From: an uncultured Lachnospiraceae bacterium
Lineage (GTDB): Bacteria > Bacillota > Clostridia > Lachnospirales > Lachnospiraceae
Length of the DNA stretch: 64,000 bases
Direction of reading: 5' to 3'
NCBI GenBank assembly: GCA_900315495.1
Contig: OMZJ01000008.1
Location: 107,738-171,737 of the forward strand
Below the pieces are notes generated by a model that saw nothing but the letters and a program-made list of their open reading frames with translations, was not told the DNA's origin and searched no databases. Below, piece by piece: positions 33,276-43,632 of the stretch; position 1 is the stretch's first letter; every line of letters begins with the position of its first letter. Position numbers and translations under genes: made by a program.

Positions 33276-34556
33276 ATGAACAGAGTGATTGTAATCGGCG
33301 GCGGTGCCGCCGGAATGATGGCTGCCTGGGCCGCCGCGGCGGGCGGCAGCCGTGTGCTTCTGCTGGAGAAGAACGAAAAAACCGGAAAAAAGATCTATAT
33401 CACGGGGAAGGGCCGGTGCAATTTCACCAATGCCTGCCCCATGGATGAGATGATGGGGCGTGTGCTGCGCAACGGGCGGTTCCTCTACAGTGCGTTTGCC
33501 GCATTCTCCAACCAGGACATGGCGGATTTTCTGACGCAGAACGGCTGCCCGGTCTGCACCGAGCGGGGCGGCCGGATGTTTCCCGCTTCTGAAAAAGCAT
33601 CCGATGTGACAGCAGCCCTGATGCGTGCCCTGCACCGGGCCGGTGTGGATATCCGCCTGCACACAGAAGTGCATCAGATTCTGACAGAAGATGGAAGCGT
33701 GGCCGGTGTGCAGATAAACCGAGAAAAAATCCCCGCGAATGCGGTGATTATCGCCACGGGCGGCCTGAGCTATCCGCTGACCGGTTCCACTGGGGACGGA
33801 TACCGCTTTGCGAGGGAGACCGGGCACAGCGTGACCGAATGTCTCCCCTCCCTGGTGTCCTTTCGGTGTGCGGAGGACTGGGTGCGGGATCTGGAGGGCC
33901 TCTCGCTGAAGAATATTTCCATCGACATCCGGGATGGCAGAAAAAAGATCTTTTCGGAGTTCGGGGAGATGCTGTTTACGCATTTTGGCGTGAGCGGGCC
34001 GGTGATCCTGTCGGCGAGCAGTGCGGCGGCGGAAAGGCTTCAGAAGGCGGGGAAACTGAACCTCTGGATTGACTGCAAGCCGGCGCTCACCGAAGAACAG
34101 CTGGATGCGAGGATTCTCCGCGATTTCTCTGCGGAGACCAGAAAGCAGTTTAAGAATGCCCTGGGAGGTCTCCTGCCTGCACGGATGACCGGTGTGATGG
34201 TCCGCCTGTCGGGCATTGATCCGGAAAAGACCGTGAACAATGTCACACGGGAGGAGAGGCTCCGGCTGGTGCGACTTCTGAAGGCGCTTCCCCTGACGGT
34301 GACCGGTACGGGCGGCTTTTCGGAGGCGGTGATCACCCGGGGAGGCGTCAGCGTGAAGGATGTGAACCCGTCGACGATGGAATCCAGGCGGATCGCGGGT
34401 CTGTATTTTGCCGGAGAAGTGCTGGATGTGGACGCCCTGACCGGCGGGTATAACCTGCAGATCGCGTGGTCCACCGGTGTGCTGGCCGGAAAAAGCGCAG
34501 CAGGCGCCGGGACGGCTGACAAGGCAGACAGCTCTGCACGCCGGGAAGAATCATGA
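33276..34556 (+). CDS. HI0933/YhiN-family FAD-dependent oxidoreductase
   Basis: Flavoprotein of the HI0933-like family, 426 residues, function unknown. The FAD-binding N-terminus is VIVIGGGAAGMMAAWAAA, followed by GKKIYITGKGRCNFTNAC, and PLTGSTGDGYRFARETGH. The C-terminus has GLYFAGEVLDVDALTGGYNLQIAW, typical of the family. ATG 33276 was chosen because the dinucleotide fold starts at once. No strong Shine-Dalgarno is present (only ACAGAAAAAT), and an earlier ATG at 33195 would overlap the terminator. It leads the cmk-ispH-S1 group with a 31-bp gap, a common clostridial order. Confidence 0.93.
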   Translation: MNRVIVIGGGAAGMMAAWAAAAGGSRVLLLEKNEKTGKKIYITGKGRCNFTNACPMDEMMGRVLRNGRFLYSAFAAFSNQDMADFLTQNGCPVCTERGGRMFPASEKASDVTAALMRALHRAGVDIRLHTEVHQILTEDGSVAGVQINREKIPANAVIIATGGLSYPLTGSTGDGYRFARETGHSVTECLPSLVSFRCAEDWVRDLEGLSLKNISIDIRDGRKKIFSEFGEMLFTHFGVSGPVILSASSAAAERLQKAGKLNLWIDCKPALTEEQLDARILRDFSAETRKQFKNALGGLLPARMTGVMVRLSGIDPEKTVNNVTREERLRLVRLLKALPLTVTGTGGFSEAVITRGGVSVKDVNPSTMESRRIAGLYFAGEVLDVDALTGGYNLQIAWSTGVLAGKSAAGAGTADKADSSARREES

Positions 34557-34587
34557 CTGCAGGAAACAGAAAGGGACAGAAAAAAGC

Positions 34588-35259
34588 ATGGGATTTAATG
34601 TGGCAATCGACGGACCGGCCGGTTCGGGAAAGAGCACGGTGGCAAAGAGAGCGGCGGCGCAGCTGCACTTCTACTATGTAGACACGGGAGCCATGTACCG
34701 GGCGATCGGCCTGTATATGAGCCGGATCGGTGTGGATCTGCAGAATGAGGAACAGGTTTCCGCACATATCGGGGAAACCCGGATTGATCTTGCCTATGAC
34801 GCGTCCGGACAGCGGGTTCTTCTGAACGGAGAGGACGTGACGCCCGTCCTCCGAAGCGAGGAGGTTGGCGCGATGGCATCTGCAGTGAGCCGCTATCCCG
34901 CGGTTCGCAATCACCTGACCGAGCTGCAGAGAACGCTGGCCCGGGAGCATGACGTCATCATGGACGGCCGCGATATCGGCACCTGCATTCTGCCGCACGC
35001 CGGCCTGAAGATCTTTCTGACGGCGGATCCCGCGGTCCGCGCCCGCCGGAGGGTCGGAGAACTCCGGGAGAAGGGGAAAAAGGCAGATTTCGATCAGATC
35101 CTGGCGGAAATCATCGCGCGGGACGATCAGGATGAACACCGGAAGGTAGCTCCGCTGCGTCAGGCAGAGGACGCCGTGCGGCTGGATACGTCCGACATGA
35201 GTATTGATGCGGTGACCGGTGAGATTGTCCGGCTGGCCAGAGAGAAAATGGAAAAATAA
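34588..35259 (+). CDS. cmk: Cytidylate kinase
   Basis: Phosphorylates CMP and dCMP with ATP. The 223-residue protein begins FNVAIDGPAGSGKSTVAKRA (P-loop), then YVDTGAMYRA, the CMP-binding insert, MDGRDIGTCILPHAGLKIFL and the LID segment ARRRVGEL. Length and motifs are normal. It lies between the HI0933 flavoprotein and ispH, with only 16 bp before ispH, so it belongs to the same transcription unit. Confidence 0.97.
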   Translation: MGFNVAIDGPAGSGKSTVAKRAAAQLHFYYVDTGAMYRAIGLYMSRIGVDLQNEEQVSAHIGETRIDLAYDASGQRVLLNGEDVTPVLRSEEVGAMASAVSRYPAVRNHLTELQRTLAREHDVIMDGRDIGTCILPHAGLKIFLTADPAVRARRRVGELREKGKKADFDQILAEIIARDDQDEHRKVAPLRQAEDAVRLDTSDMSIDAVTGEIVRLAREKMEK

Positions 35260-35275
35260 GGAGTCAGGGTTCGGC

Positions 35276-36136
35276 ATGGAAGTGATTGCAGCGCGTACGG
35301 CCGGCTTCTGCTTCGGGGTGAAGCGGGCCGTCTGCCAGGTTTATGACTGTATCAGCCGGGAACAGGGAGGTTCGGAGAATCTTCCGATCTGCACCTACGG
35401 CCCGATTATCCACAATGAAACCGTTGTGGAGGATCTGAAGAGCCGGGGGGTCCGTGTCATCCACGGGGCCTCGGAGCTTGCACAGTGTCATGGCGGCACC
35501 ATCATCATCCGCTCCCACGGCGTTTCGGAGGAAGAGGAAAACCAGATCCAGGCCACAGGCGCAAAGGTTTATGACATGACCTGCCCCTTCGTAAAAAAGA
35601 TCCAGCGGATTGCCCGCCAGGCGGGAGAAGAGGGGAAGCGGTTCATCATTGCTGGAAATCCCGTGCATCCGGAGGTAACCGGAATTCTGGGCTGGTGCCG
35701 GGGAGAAGCGCAGGTCATCCAGTCCCCGGAAGACCTGGACCGGGTTATGGCGGACGGAAAGCCCTCGGTCCTGGCTGCGCAGACAACCTTCAACAAAAAT
35801 AAATTTGATGAGATAGTTGACTCCGGACTGGGAAAAGACTATAATCTGGTGATAGCTAGAAGTGTGTGCAGTGCTACAGTGCAGAGGCAGGAAGAAGCCG
35901 CACGGATAGCTTCGAAGGTGGATGGTATGCTGGTTGTTGGCAGCCCCGAAAGCTCCAATACCAGAAAACTCTATGAAATATGCAAGAGTAAATGTTTCAA
36001 CACTCATTACATACAAACGGCAGATGACCTGAATCAGCAGTGGTTTTTGACGGCGGATAGAGTAGGCGTAACAGCTGGGGCATCCACCCCGCAAAATATC
36101 ATTGAGGAGGTTCTGCGCTATGTCAGAGGAATTTGA
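35276..36136 (+). CDS. ispH: 4-hydroxy-3-methylbut-2-enyl diphosphate reductase
   Basis: Last enzyme of the MEP isoprenoid pathway, an Fe-S protein that makes IPP and DMAPP. It has 286 residues. The three cluster cysteines are visible: Cys12 in GFCFGVKRA, the one in MTCPFVKKI (about 97), and the one in RSVCSATVQRQ (about 196). VGSPESSNTRKL and GVTAGASTP are intact. ATG 35276 lies 17 bp after cmk with AAGGAG. Bases from about 35790 to 36100 are clearly more AT-rich than the rest and use ATA codons, which are rare in neighbouring genes. The stop overlaps the S1 gene by 17 bp in another frame; in many clostridia these two genes are fused. Confidence 0.96.
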   Translation: MEVIAARTAGFCFGVKRAVCQVYDCISREQGGSENLPICTYGPIIHNETVVEDLKSRGVRVIHGASELAQCHGGTIIIRSHGVSEEEENQIQATGAKVYDMTCPFVKKIQRIARQAGEEGKRFIIAGNPVHPEVTGILGWCRGEAQVIQSPEDLDRVMADGKPSVLAAQTTFNKNKFDEIVDSGLGKDYNLVIARSVCSATVQRQEEAARIASKVDGMLVVGSPESSNTRKLYEICKSKCFNTHYIQTADDLNQQWFLTADRVGVTAGASTPQNIIEEVLRYVRGI

Positions 36137-37187
36137 TCAGTTATTGAATGAACAGGAGTCTGTCACAATTACACAGGGTGCAGTTGTGACGGGACAGGTA
36201 ATCGATGTCAAGGAAGATGAGATCATCCTGAACATCAATTACAAGGCGGATGGTGTGATCACCCGCAATGAGTATACCGATGAGCCGAACGCAGACCTGA
36301 GAACCCTTGTCAAGGTGGGGGATGAAATTCCGGCCAAGGTGATCAAGGTCAACGACGGAGAGGGTCAGGTACAGCTCTCCTACAGAAAGTATCTTGCCGA
36401 GAAAGGCAGCCAGATGCTGCAGGAGGCATTCGAGAACGGCACCGTCATCACCGCTTCCAACGCGCATGTCGTCAAGGGTGGACTGGTTGTCACGGTGGAC
36501 GGATCTAGAATCTTCATCCCGCACAGCCTTGTCTCCGATGTTCATGAGAGAGATCTCACGAAGTACGAGGGCCAGAGCATTGATTTCGTCATCACGGAGT
36601 TCAACCCGCGCAAGAGCCGCATCATCGGCGATGCAAAGCAGGTCGCTGTGAAGAAGAAGGCGGCCATGAAGGAAGAGCTCTTCAAGAATCTCGAGGTCGG
36701 ACAGGTCCGCGAGGGCGTTGTCAAGAATGTCACCGATTTCGGCGCATTCATCGATCTGGGCGGTGCCGACGGACTGCTGCATATTTCTGAGATGAGCTGG
36801 GGCCGCATCGAGAACCCGAAGAAGGTCTTCAAGAGCGGTGACCATGTCAAGGTTCTTGTCAAGGGAATCGACGGCGAGCGCATCGCTCTGACCAGAAAGT
36901 TCCCGGAGGAGAATCCGTGGGCGCATGCCGATGAGAAGTATTATGTCGGCGCGATTGTAACCGGAAGAGTTGCAAGAATGACCAACTTCGGTGCTTTCAT
37001 CGAGCTGGAAGAGGGCATTGACGCACTGCTTCACGTCTCCCAGATTTCTCACGAGCGTGTCGAGCAGCCGTCTGATGTGCTTCACATCGGCGATGAGATC
37101 ACCGCGAAGGTTGTTGATTTCAAGCCGGAAGAGAAGAAGATCAGCCTTTCCATCAAGCAGATGGACGATGCTGATTACGACAACTGA
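36120..37187 (+). CDS. S1 RNA-binding protein (short ribosomal S1-type)
   Basis: A 355-residue protein made of four S1 domains, at about 12-80, 95-160, 185-252 and 270-345. The third and fourth are the most typical: GVVKNVTDFGAFIDLGG and GRVARMTNFGAFIELEEG. Firmicutes S1 proteins of this size bind mRNA and may assist translation, but are not always ribosome-bound, so I withhold the rpsA symbol. ATG 36120 follows GAGGAGGTTCTGCGCT inside the ispH end, giving translational coupling. A strong terminator follows. Confidence 0.93.
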   Translation: MSEEFDQLLNEQESVTITQGAVVTGQVIDVKEDEIILNINYKADGVITRNEYTDEPNADLRTLVKVGDEIPAKVIKVNDGEGQVQLSYRKYLAEKGSQMLQEAFENGTVITASNAHVVKGGLVVTVDGSRIFIPHSLVSDVHERDLTKYEGQSIDFVITEFNPRKSRIIGDAKQVAVKKKAAMKEELFKNLEVGQVREGVVKNVTDFGAFIDLGGADGLLHISEMSWGRIENPKKVFKSGDHVKVLVKGIDGERIALTRKFPEENPWAHADEKYYVGAIVTGRVARMTNFGAFIELEEGIDALLHVSQISHERVEQPSDVLHIGDEITAKVVDFKPEEKKISLSIKQMDDADYDN

Positions 37188-37259
37188 TCGGAAGGTTACC
37201 GGGCAACCGCCGGACAATCTTTCAATCCTGATCAGATCATCATCGGATCACAAAGAATT

Positions 37260-37291
37260 GCCCCGCAGCAGAAACTGCTGCGGGGCTTTTT
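37260..37291 (+). terminator. strong terminator after the S1 gene
   Basis: A 12-base perfect inverted repeat (37260-37271 with 37275-37286, GCCCCGCAGCAG arm) with a minimal loop, followed by TTTTTC. It also separates this unit from the oppositely oriented gene downstream. Confidence 0.92.
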
Positions 37292-37359
37292 CTGTCCGTG
37301 CAAAAAAAGAGAGCAGAGCGACTGGCTCTCGCCGGCCGCTCTGCCCGGGCTGTTTGTGT

Positions 37360-38643
37360 TCAGACGGGATCGGATCCGCCGCTGTGTCCGTCTCTGTCCT
37401 CTTTCGGAATGGAGCCGGACGTTTCACTGCTTTCCGCCCCTTCCGCTTCCGGAGAGAGATCTGACTCTTGTTCTTTGCTGCTGTCTTCCGGAATCGGATC
37501 CGGCTCCCTGCTGCTTTCTTCGCTGCTGTTCTCCCCCCGGGCCTCTGCGCTGACATCCCGGATCGAGGGATCCCCGGTCAGAAGAAGACGGAAATAGGAG
37601 AGCAGAAAGTCGGGATTGTCGATGTATTCGGTATACAGCTCCGTCGAACGGAAGTTCTCGCGGAACGTATCAAACATCGCATCCTCCCGGATCAGTGGAA
37701 GGAATATGCCCTGCTTGCGGGTATAGCACGTCTCTGCGGTTGCCCGGACCCGGTGGTCCTTATCCACATACTGGGACAGTTTGCGGTGGACTGCCCGGTC
37801 CTCCTCCGGCAGATAGTCATAGTCGTGGTAGTCATCAAAGAAATACCGGAGCTCCCCCTCGCGGACCGGGATTTCCGCAATGATCTGATTGGCCCGCACG
37901 GAGATGGTATAGAGCGGCGTCTGATAGGAAAAGGCGACCGGGATACCTACACTGCAGTCAATCACCGCCGTCAGGAGATCCTTCTCCCGGTTGAGGGAGT
38001 AGCCCGCCAGGGTCCAGCTGCTGTGGAATATGTCGATGTATCCCAGCATTGGCATCAGCTGCGGCAGAACCTTCACGTCCTCCTCGTTGTGGGCGAGAAG
38101 CGTCTGGTAGAGCGATTCATCCTTCGTCTCCAGAAACGTCTTGTAGACGGGAATCAGATCCTTCCCAGCGGTATCATCGGAGCGCGGAATATTCAGGAAG
38201 GCTTCCACGGTCTGCAGCTTTACATTTTCCAGGCCCAGGAGCTTTTTGAGCGGCCGGATCCGCCGGTACAGGTCAAAACTTTTCAGGCCGGAGAGGCCGC
38301 TGTCAATGCCGTACTGCGCGGCACACTTTTCCAGAAACGGCAGGTCAAAGCTCTCGCCGTTGTAAGTCACCACCGTCGTGAATTCCCTCACAAATGCGGA
38401 AAAATCCTGCAGAATTTCCTGTTCTGCCGAGAGAGAGTCGGCAAACCACTGCCTGAGATGCCACTCCATGGCGCGGTGGTATGCGGCACCGATCAGATAG
38501 AGTCCGGAATTTGAGGTGGAGAGACCGGTCGTCTCGATGTCGATGAAAAGAATATCCTTCAGGGGTGCGGCTGCACTGACATCGACGGTTTTCGGCAAAG
38601 CAAAGGTTTTACCAACTACAATCATAAACCATGCGCGCGGCAT
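37360..38643 (-). CDS. RNase H-like 3'-5' exonuclease domain protein (YprB-like)
   Basis: DEDD-type nuclease of the RNase_H_2 (YprB) family, 427 residues with this start. Motifs are DILFIDIETTG (Asp/Glu), VVTYNGESFDLPFLEK, SFDLYRRIRPL and LLAHNEEDVKVL, so all four acidic residues are present. The C-terminal ~65 residues are Ser/Glu/Asp-rich and probably disordered. The reading frame extends upstream to 38847, but that first ATG lies inside the promoter -35 box and cannot be used. ATG 38643 has AGGAGG 15 bases upstream, a rather long spacing. ATG 38625 is an alternative. The substrate is unknown. Confidence 0.87.
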   Translation of the reverse strand: MPRAWFMIVVGKTFALPKTVDVSAAAPLKDILFIDIETTGLSTSNSGLYLIGAAYHRAMEWHLRQWFADSLSAEQEILQDFSAFVREFTTVVTYNGESFDLPFLEKCAAQYGIDSGLSGLKSFDLYRRIRPLKKLLGLENVKLQTVEAFLNIPRSDDTAGKDLIPVYKTFLETKDESLYQTLLAHNEEDVKVLPQLMPMLGYIDIFHSSWTLAGYSLNREKDLLTAVIDCSVGIPVAFSYQTPLYTISVRANQIIAEIPVREGELRYFFDDYHDYDYLPEEDRAVHRKLSQYVDKDHRVRATAETCYTRKQGIFLPLIREDAMFDTFRENFRSTELYTEYIDNPDFLLSYFRLLLTGDPSIRDVSAEARGENSSEESSREPDPIPEDSSKEQESDLSPEAEGAESSETSGSIPKEDRDGHSGGSDPV

Positions 38644-38818
38644 CCGGGCTGCCGCAGATTCCTCCTCTCCCTGTGCGTGTGTGACACGGCTGACGAGCGG
38701 GTGATTTGCACGCACACAGCCGCTGAATCGATACGGGACAGCCTGCTGATCCCGCCGGATTCTGTCGAACCAATCTCCCCGGGATCTTTCCACGCAGCGC
38801 AGGCATTCCTGTCTGGGA

Positions 38819-38847
38819 ATTGTATCATTGTGAATGAAATCTGTCAA
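38819..38847 (-). promoter_or_regulatory. promoter of the RNase H-like nuclease gene
   Basis: On the minus strand, TTGACA (38847-38842), 17 bp, TACAAT (38824-38819). Near-consensus. Confidence 0.85.
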
Positions 38848-39074
38848 TCATACGGCTTTTTTGTGCACTTTTCAGAAAGAGACCGCAGCAGGCACAGTAC
38901 TTTTCTCCGGTTTCTGACGTGTTTCGTCTGCCTCCGGAGACAGCGCCGGCACGTCATATCCCTTTCAAAAAGTTGGAACGTTCTCTCCCGAATCGGGGGG
39001 TACAGCGCGTATTTCGTTTCCGAAAGGATTGCGCAGCACCGGGCGGACAGCATTTGCCCGAGAGAGGGCGAAAC

Positions 39075-39104
39075 TTGACCGTCCCGCGGAAGCTATGCTA
39101 TGAT
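39075..39104 (+). promoter_or_regulatory. promoter of ruvA-ruvB
   Basis: TTGACC (39075-39080), 18 bp, TATGAT (39099-39104). Confidence 0.68.
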
Positions 39105-39209
39105 CAGAGAAACCGTCCTGTCGGTGCTGCCGGCAGGATCTCTGTGTCCGTCCGCATCATTTTCCGGGCGGATCCATGCCTGCAGAAGAATGCAGTGCCG
39201 GAGGAAACG

Positions 39210-39803
39210 ATGATTTCATACCTCAAGGGAATATTCGTCGGGCAGAACGCGGATGGAATTCTGGTCGAAGTGAACGGAATCGGCTATTCCGTATCCTGGC
39301 CGTCCGCTGATCCGCTTCCGTCCGCCGGGGAGCCGATCAAGGTTTATACATTTTTATATCTGAAGGAAGATGTGCTGGCCCTGTACGGCTTCTCGTCGGA
39401 GGAAGAGCTGTCACTGTTCCGGATGATGCTGAAAGTCAGCGGAATCGGGCCGAAGGGGGCAATGGCAGTGCTCTCCGGCATGACACCGGCGCAGCTTCGC
39501 ACGGCAATTCTCTCCCAGGATGCAAAGACCATTGCCGGCAAATCGAGCGGCATCGGGATCAAAACGGCGCAGAAGATGATTCTGGAACTGCGGGACAAGG
39601 TTTCGGCATTCGGCCCGGAAGAGGGGACACCGCTTCCGGATTCGAAGACGGATGTTTCGGAGGACGAGGCAGTGCTTGCGCTCATGTCGCTGGGATACGC
39701 GCAGTCGGCGGCGGTCCGCGCGGTGGGAAGCATTCCGGACCGGGAAAAGATGACGACGGAGGAAGTGCTGAAGGCTGCGCTGCGGAGCGGGAAGCTGTTC
39801 TGA
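39210..39803 (+). CDS. ruvA: Holliday junction branch migration protein RuvA
   Basis: Binds four-way DNA junctions as a tetramer and loads RuvB. It has 197 residues: the N-terminal OB domain ([20 protein letters not shown], about 1-62), the helix-hairpin-helix domain (about 70-140, [13 protein letters not shown] and [17 protein letters not shown]) and the C-terminal RuvB-contact domain (about 150-197). ATG 39210 follows CCGGAGGAAACG. ruvB follows after about 43 bp. Confidence 0.97.
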   Translation: MISYLKGIFVGQNADGILVEVNGIGYSVSWPSADPLPSAGEPIKVYTFLYLKEDVLALYGFSSEEELSLFRMMLKVSGIGPKGAMAVLSGMTPAQLRTAILSQDAKTIAGKSSGIGIKTAQKMILELRDKVSAFGPEEGTPLPDSKTDVSEDEAVLALMSLGYAQSAAVRAVGSIPDREKMTTEEVLKAALRSGKLF

Positions 39804-39846
39804 GAGATCACAGGAAAAGTCATTGGAGGGACGTTCGGCCAGGGTT

Positions 39847-40863
<1,017 letters not shown>

Positions 40864-40899
40864 GAATACGGGGACTGAGAAAGGCCGGCGGGAGAAAAG

Positions 40900-41334
40900 A
40901 TGGATAAAAAATATACGGATGTAGTGATCGACGACAAGGTATACACGGTCGGCGGGGAAGATGACAGCGCCTACATGCAGGAGCTGGCGGAATATATCAA
41001 TCAGAAGCTGGGGGAGCTGCGGGCGGATTCGGGTTTCAACAAGCAGCCCTACGGGAGCCGGCAGGCCATGATCCTGATCAATTTTGCGGATGACTACTGC
41101 CGGATGAAGCGCAAGGAGCAGGAGCTTGAGGACAAATACGCCGCCCAGGAGAAAGACTATTATCAGCTCAAGCGGGAGATGGTCAATCTGCAGCTTCGCA
41201 TGGAGCAGATTCAGCTGCAGAATCAGGTCCTGTCCGCCGGTGTGAGCGGTAACAGCGAGGACACGAAAAAACTGATGTCTTCCGTGGCGGACAGCGTCCG
41301 CAAAAACGGGTCGGACAGGCACGGAAAGGCGTGA
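40900..41334 (+). CDS. zapA: Cell division protein ZapA
   Basis: FtsZ-ring stabiliser, 144 residues. The N-terminal ZapA domain (KYTDVVIDDKVYTVGGEDD, YMQELAEYINQKLGELR) is followed by a long coiled coil (about 68-125, rich in Q, E and K). AAAGAT precedes the start with GGGAGAAAAG upstream. It is in line with ruvB and the U32 gene, 3 bp before the latter, an arrangement often seen in clostridia. Confidence 0.9.
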   Translation: MDKKYTDVVIDDKVYTVGGEDDSAYMQELAEYINQKLGELRADSGFNKQPYGSRQAMILINFADDYCRMKRKEQELEDKYAAQEKDYYQLKREMVNLQLRMEQIQLQNQVLSAGVSGNSEDTKKLMSSVADSVRKNGSDRHGKA

Positions 41335-41337
41335 GAA

Positions 41338-43632
41338 ATGGCGGACACTTGCAGCAGCATGGCCGCGCCGGAACTGCTTGCGCCGGCGGGTTCGCTGGAC
41401 GCACTGAAGGCGGCATTCCGCGCCGGGGCGGACGCGGTATACATCGGCGGGTCCAGTTTCGGGGCGCGCGCCTATGCGGACAATCCGCAGCAGGATGATC
41501 TTCTGCGCGCGATCCGGTATACGCATCTGATCGGAAAGCACCTTCATCTGACGGTCAATACCCTTCTGAAGCAGGACGAGCTGGAGGAAAAACTGATTCC
41601 GTTCCTGCGTCCCTATTATGAGGAGGGGCTGGATGCGGTGATTGTGCAGGATCCCGGCGTAATGCGCGTGATCCGGGCTTCCTTTCCGGATCTTCCGATC
41701 CATGTCAGCACGCAGGCGGCCGCGTCCGGCCCGCTGTCCGTGCAGAAATATGCCGCGGAGGGGGCGGCACGGGTGATTCTGCCCAGGGAACTCTCCCTGG
41801 AGGAAATCCGCCGGATCCGGGAGAGCACGTCGATTGCACTGGAAGTCTTTGTACACGGTGCGATCTGCTACTGCTATTCCGGGCAGTGCCTGTTCTCCAG
41901 CCTTGCCGGAGGCCGCAGCGGGAACCGCGGAAGGTGCGCCCAGCCCTGCCGCAAGCCCTATGAGCTCTACCGCGGGGAAGACCGGATCTCCGGTGTGCAG
42001 CCGCGCACCTTGATCAGCCTGAAGGACATGAATACGCTGAAGATTCTGCCCCGGATTGTTCAGACCGGCGTGAATTCCCTGAAGATCGAGGGACGGATGA
42101 AATCCCCGGAATATACGGCAGGTGTGGTCAGCATTTACCGGAAATATCTGGATCTGTGCATGGAAAATCCCGGCGCATACCGGGTGGATCCGAAGGACCA
42201 GGAAGCGCTGTTTGACCTGTTCAACCGGGACGGCTTTTCCGAAGGATATTTTTCCCAGCATAACGGCCGGAACATGATCAGCCTGACCAATGCGGCCCAT
42301 AAGGTGGATAATCCGGCGCTCTCGGAGAAAATCCGGCAGTCGTATCTGACAGAGCCGGAGAGGGTTCCCCTGGACGGATGCCTGACCGTCCGGGCCGGGG
42401 AGCCGGTGACTCTTTCTGTGTCTTCGGGAAAGACCGCCGTGACAGAGACGGCGGGGACTGCACTCCCGGCCAGAAACCGCCCGATGCAGGAATCGGATCT
42501 GAGAGACCGCATGGAAAAAATCCACGACACCGCGTTTTCCTGGAGAAATCTGACCATTCGGACGGATGGCAGTTCCTTTGTGCCGGTGGGTCAGCTCAAC
42601 GAGCTTCGGCGGGGGGCGCTTGCCCGGATGGAAGATGCGATGGCCGCACCATTCCGCCGGTCTCCAGCCGCAGAAACAACAGAATCCGAAGTCCGGACTC
42701 CGGCTGCCGGGGCAGCGGCCGCGGCAGGTCCGAATCCCGCTGCGGTACCGGCCGGCGGCAAAGAGAATTCCCTGCCCCGTGCGGGCGGAGAGGAGGGCAC
42801 GGATTCCTGCCGTCCGGAAGGCCGGACACCTTCCTGGGATGCCTGCGTTTCCACCATGGAGCAGCTGCAGGCGTGCCTGCGCGCTCCGTGGCTGTCCGTC
42901 ATATTCCTGGCATACGATCTGGCCCTGCAGAATCATGCGGATGCGGTCCGCCGGGTCACTGCCGCGGGACATCTCTGCGGCGTGGAACTTCCCCGGATGG
43001 TCCGGGCGGCGCAGGAAAAAGACATGGCGGATTCCCTGCGGATGCTGAATGAAAAAGGTGTAAGCCGGATCCTTGCGTCGACCTCGGAGGGGCTTCTCCT
43101 GGCAAGAAGGACGCTTCCTGCGGCGGAGATTGCGGCCGATCACACGCTCTATGCCTGGAATACGGAGGCGCAGCGGGCGTGGACAGAGGACTTCGGCGCC
43201 GACCGCATCACCATGCCGGTGGAGCTGAACCGCGGGGAGATTCTCCGCCGCGGCGCGGCGGGGGTGGATTTCATCCTCTACGGACACCTCCCGATGATGA
43301 TTACGGCGCAGTGCCTCCGCCGCACGGCGGCGGGATGCACCAGACAGGAAGAGATCCTTACCCTGAAGGACCGCATGGGAAACTGTTTCCCGGTGCGCAA
43401 TTTCTGCGGACCCTGCCTGAATGTGATTTATAACAGCGTCCCACAGTGCATTCCAGAGGCGCCGAAGGATCTGGGGGAAGACCCGGCTGCCTACCGTGCG
43501 GTCTTCACCGTCGAGAGCGGCGCGCGGACGGAGGAAGTTCTTTCGTATCTGGGTAGACTCTGGAACGGTGATGTCCCGGGACGCCCCGATTTCCCATTTA
43601 CCAGAGGCCATTACCGCAGGGGTGTGGAGTAA
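41338..43632 (+). CDS. U32 family peptidase / RlhA-like
   Basis: A 764-residue U32 protein. The N-terminal barrel (about 8-330) has APELLAPAGSLDALKAAFRA, DAVIVQDPGVMRVIR and the Cys-rich signature FVHGAICYCYSGQCLFSS with RGRCAQPCRKPYEL. In characterised relatives such cysteines bind an Fe-S cluster used in RNA hydroxylation (RlhA, TrhP), so 'peptidase' may be a historical label. A DUF3656-like region (about 340-430) precedes a low-complexity Ala/Gly/Pro/Glu linker (about 438-495). The C-terminal part (about 500-764) has another barrel-like segment with CGPCLNVIYNS. The target RNA or protein is not known. Confidence 0.88.
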   Translation: MADTCSSMAAPELLAPAGSLDALKAAFRAGADAVYIGGSSFGARAYADNPQQDDLLRAIRYTHLIGKHLHLTVNTLLKQDELEEKLIPFLRPYYEEGLDAVIVQDPGVMRVIRASFPDLPIHVSTQAAASGPLSVQKYAAEGAARVILPRELSLEEIRRIRESTSIALEVFVHGAICYCYSGQCLFSSLAGGRSGNRGRCAQPCRKPYELYRGEDRISGVQPRTLISLKDMNTLKILPRIVQTGVNSLKIEGRMKSPEYTAGVVSIYRKYLDLCMENPGAYRVDPKDQEALFDLFNRDGFSEGYFSQHNGRNMISLTNAAHKVDNPALSEKIRQSYLTEPERVPLDGCLTVRAGEPVTLSVSSGKTAVTETAGTALPARNRPMQESDLRDRMEKIHDTAFSWRNLTIRTDGSSFVPVGQLNELRRGALARMEDAMAAPFRRSPAAETTESEVRTPAAGAAAAAGPNPAAVPAGGKENSLPRAGGEEGTDSCRPEGRTPSWDACVSTMEQLQACLRAPWLSVIFLAYDLALQNHADAVRRVTAAGHLCGVELPRMVRAAQEKDMADSLRMLNEKGVSRILASTSEGLLLARRTLPAAEIAADHTLYAWNTEAQRAWTEDFGADRITMPVELNRGEILRRGAAGVDFILYGHLPMMITAQCLRRTAAGCTRQEEILTLKDRMGNCFPVRNFCGPCLNVIYNSVPQCIPEAPKDLGEDPAAYRAVFTVESGARTEEVLSYLGRLWNGDVPGRPDFPFTRGHYRRGVE

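Larger units (their letters stand above)
38644..39209. other. 566-bp divergent intergenic region
   Basis: Separates the minus-strand nuclease from ruvA. It holds the nuclease promoter (38819-38847), a ~170-nt leader for that gene, and the ruvA promoter (39075-39104) with its ~100-nt leader. Between the promoters (38848-39074) I see no gene and no recognised RNA. Confidence 0.6.

Noticed and set aside
38976..38983. GAACGTTC palindrome upstream of ruvA as a LexA/SOS box
   Set aside because: Firmicutes LexA sites need about 4 bases between GAAC and GTTC; here there are none.
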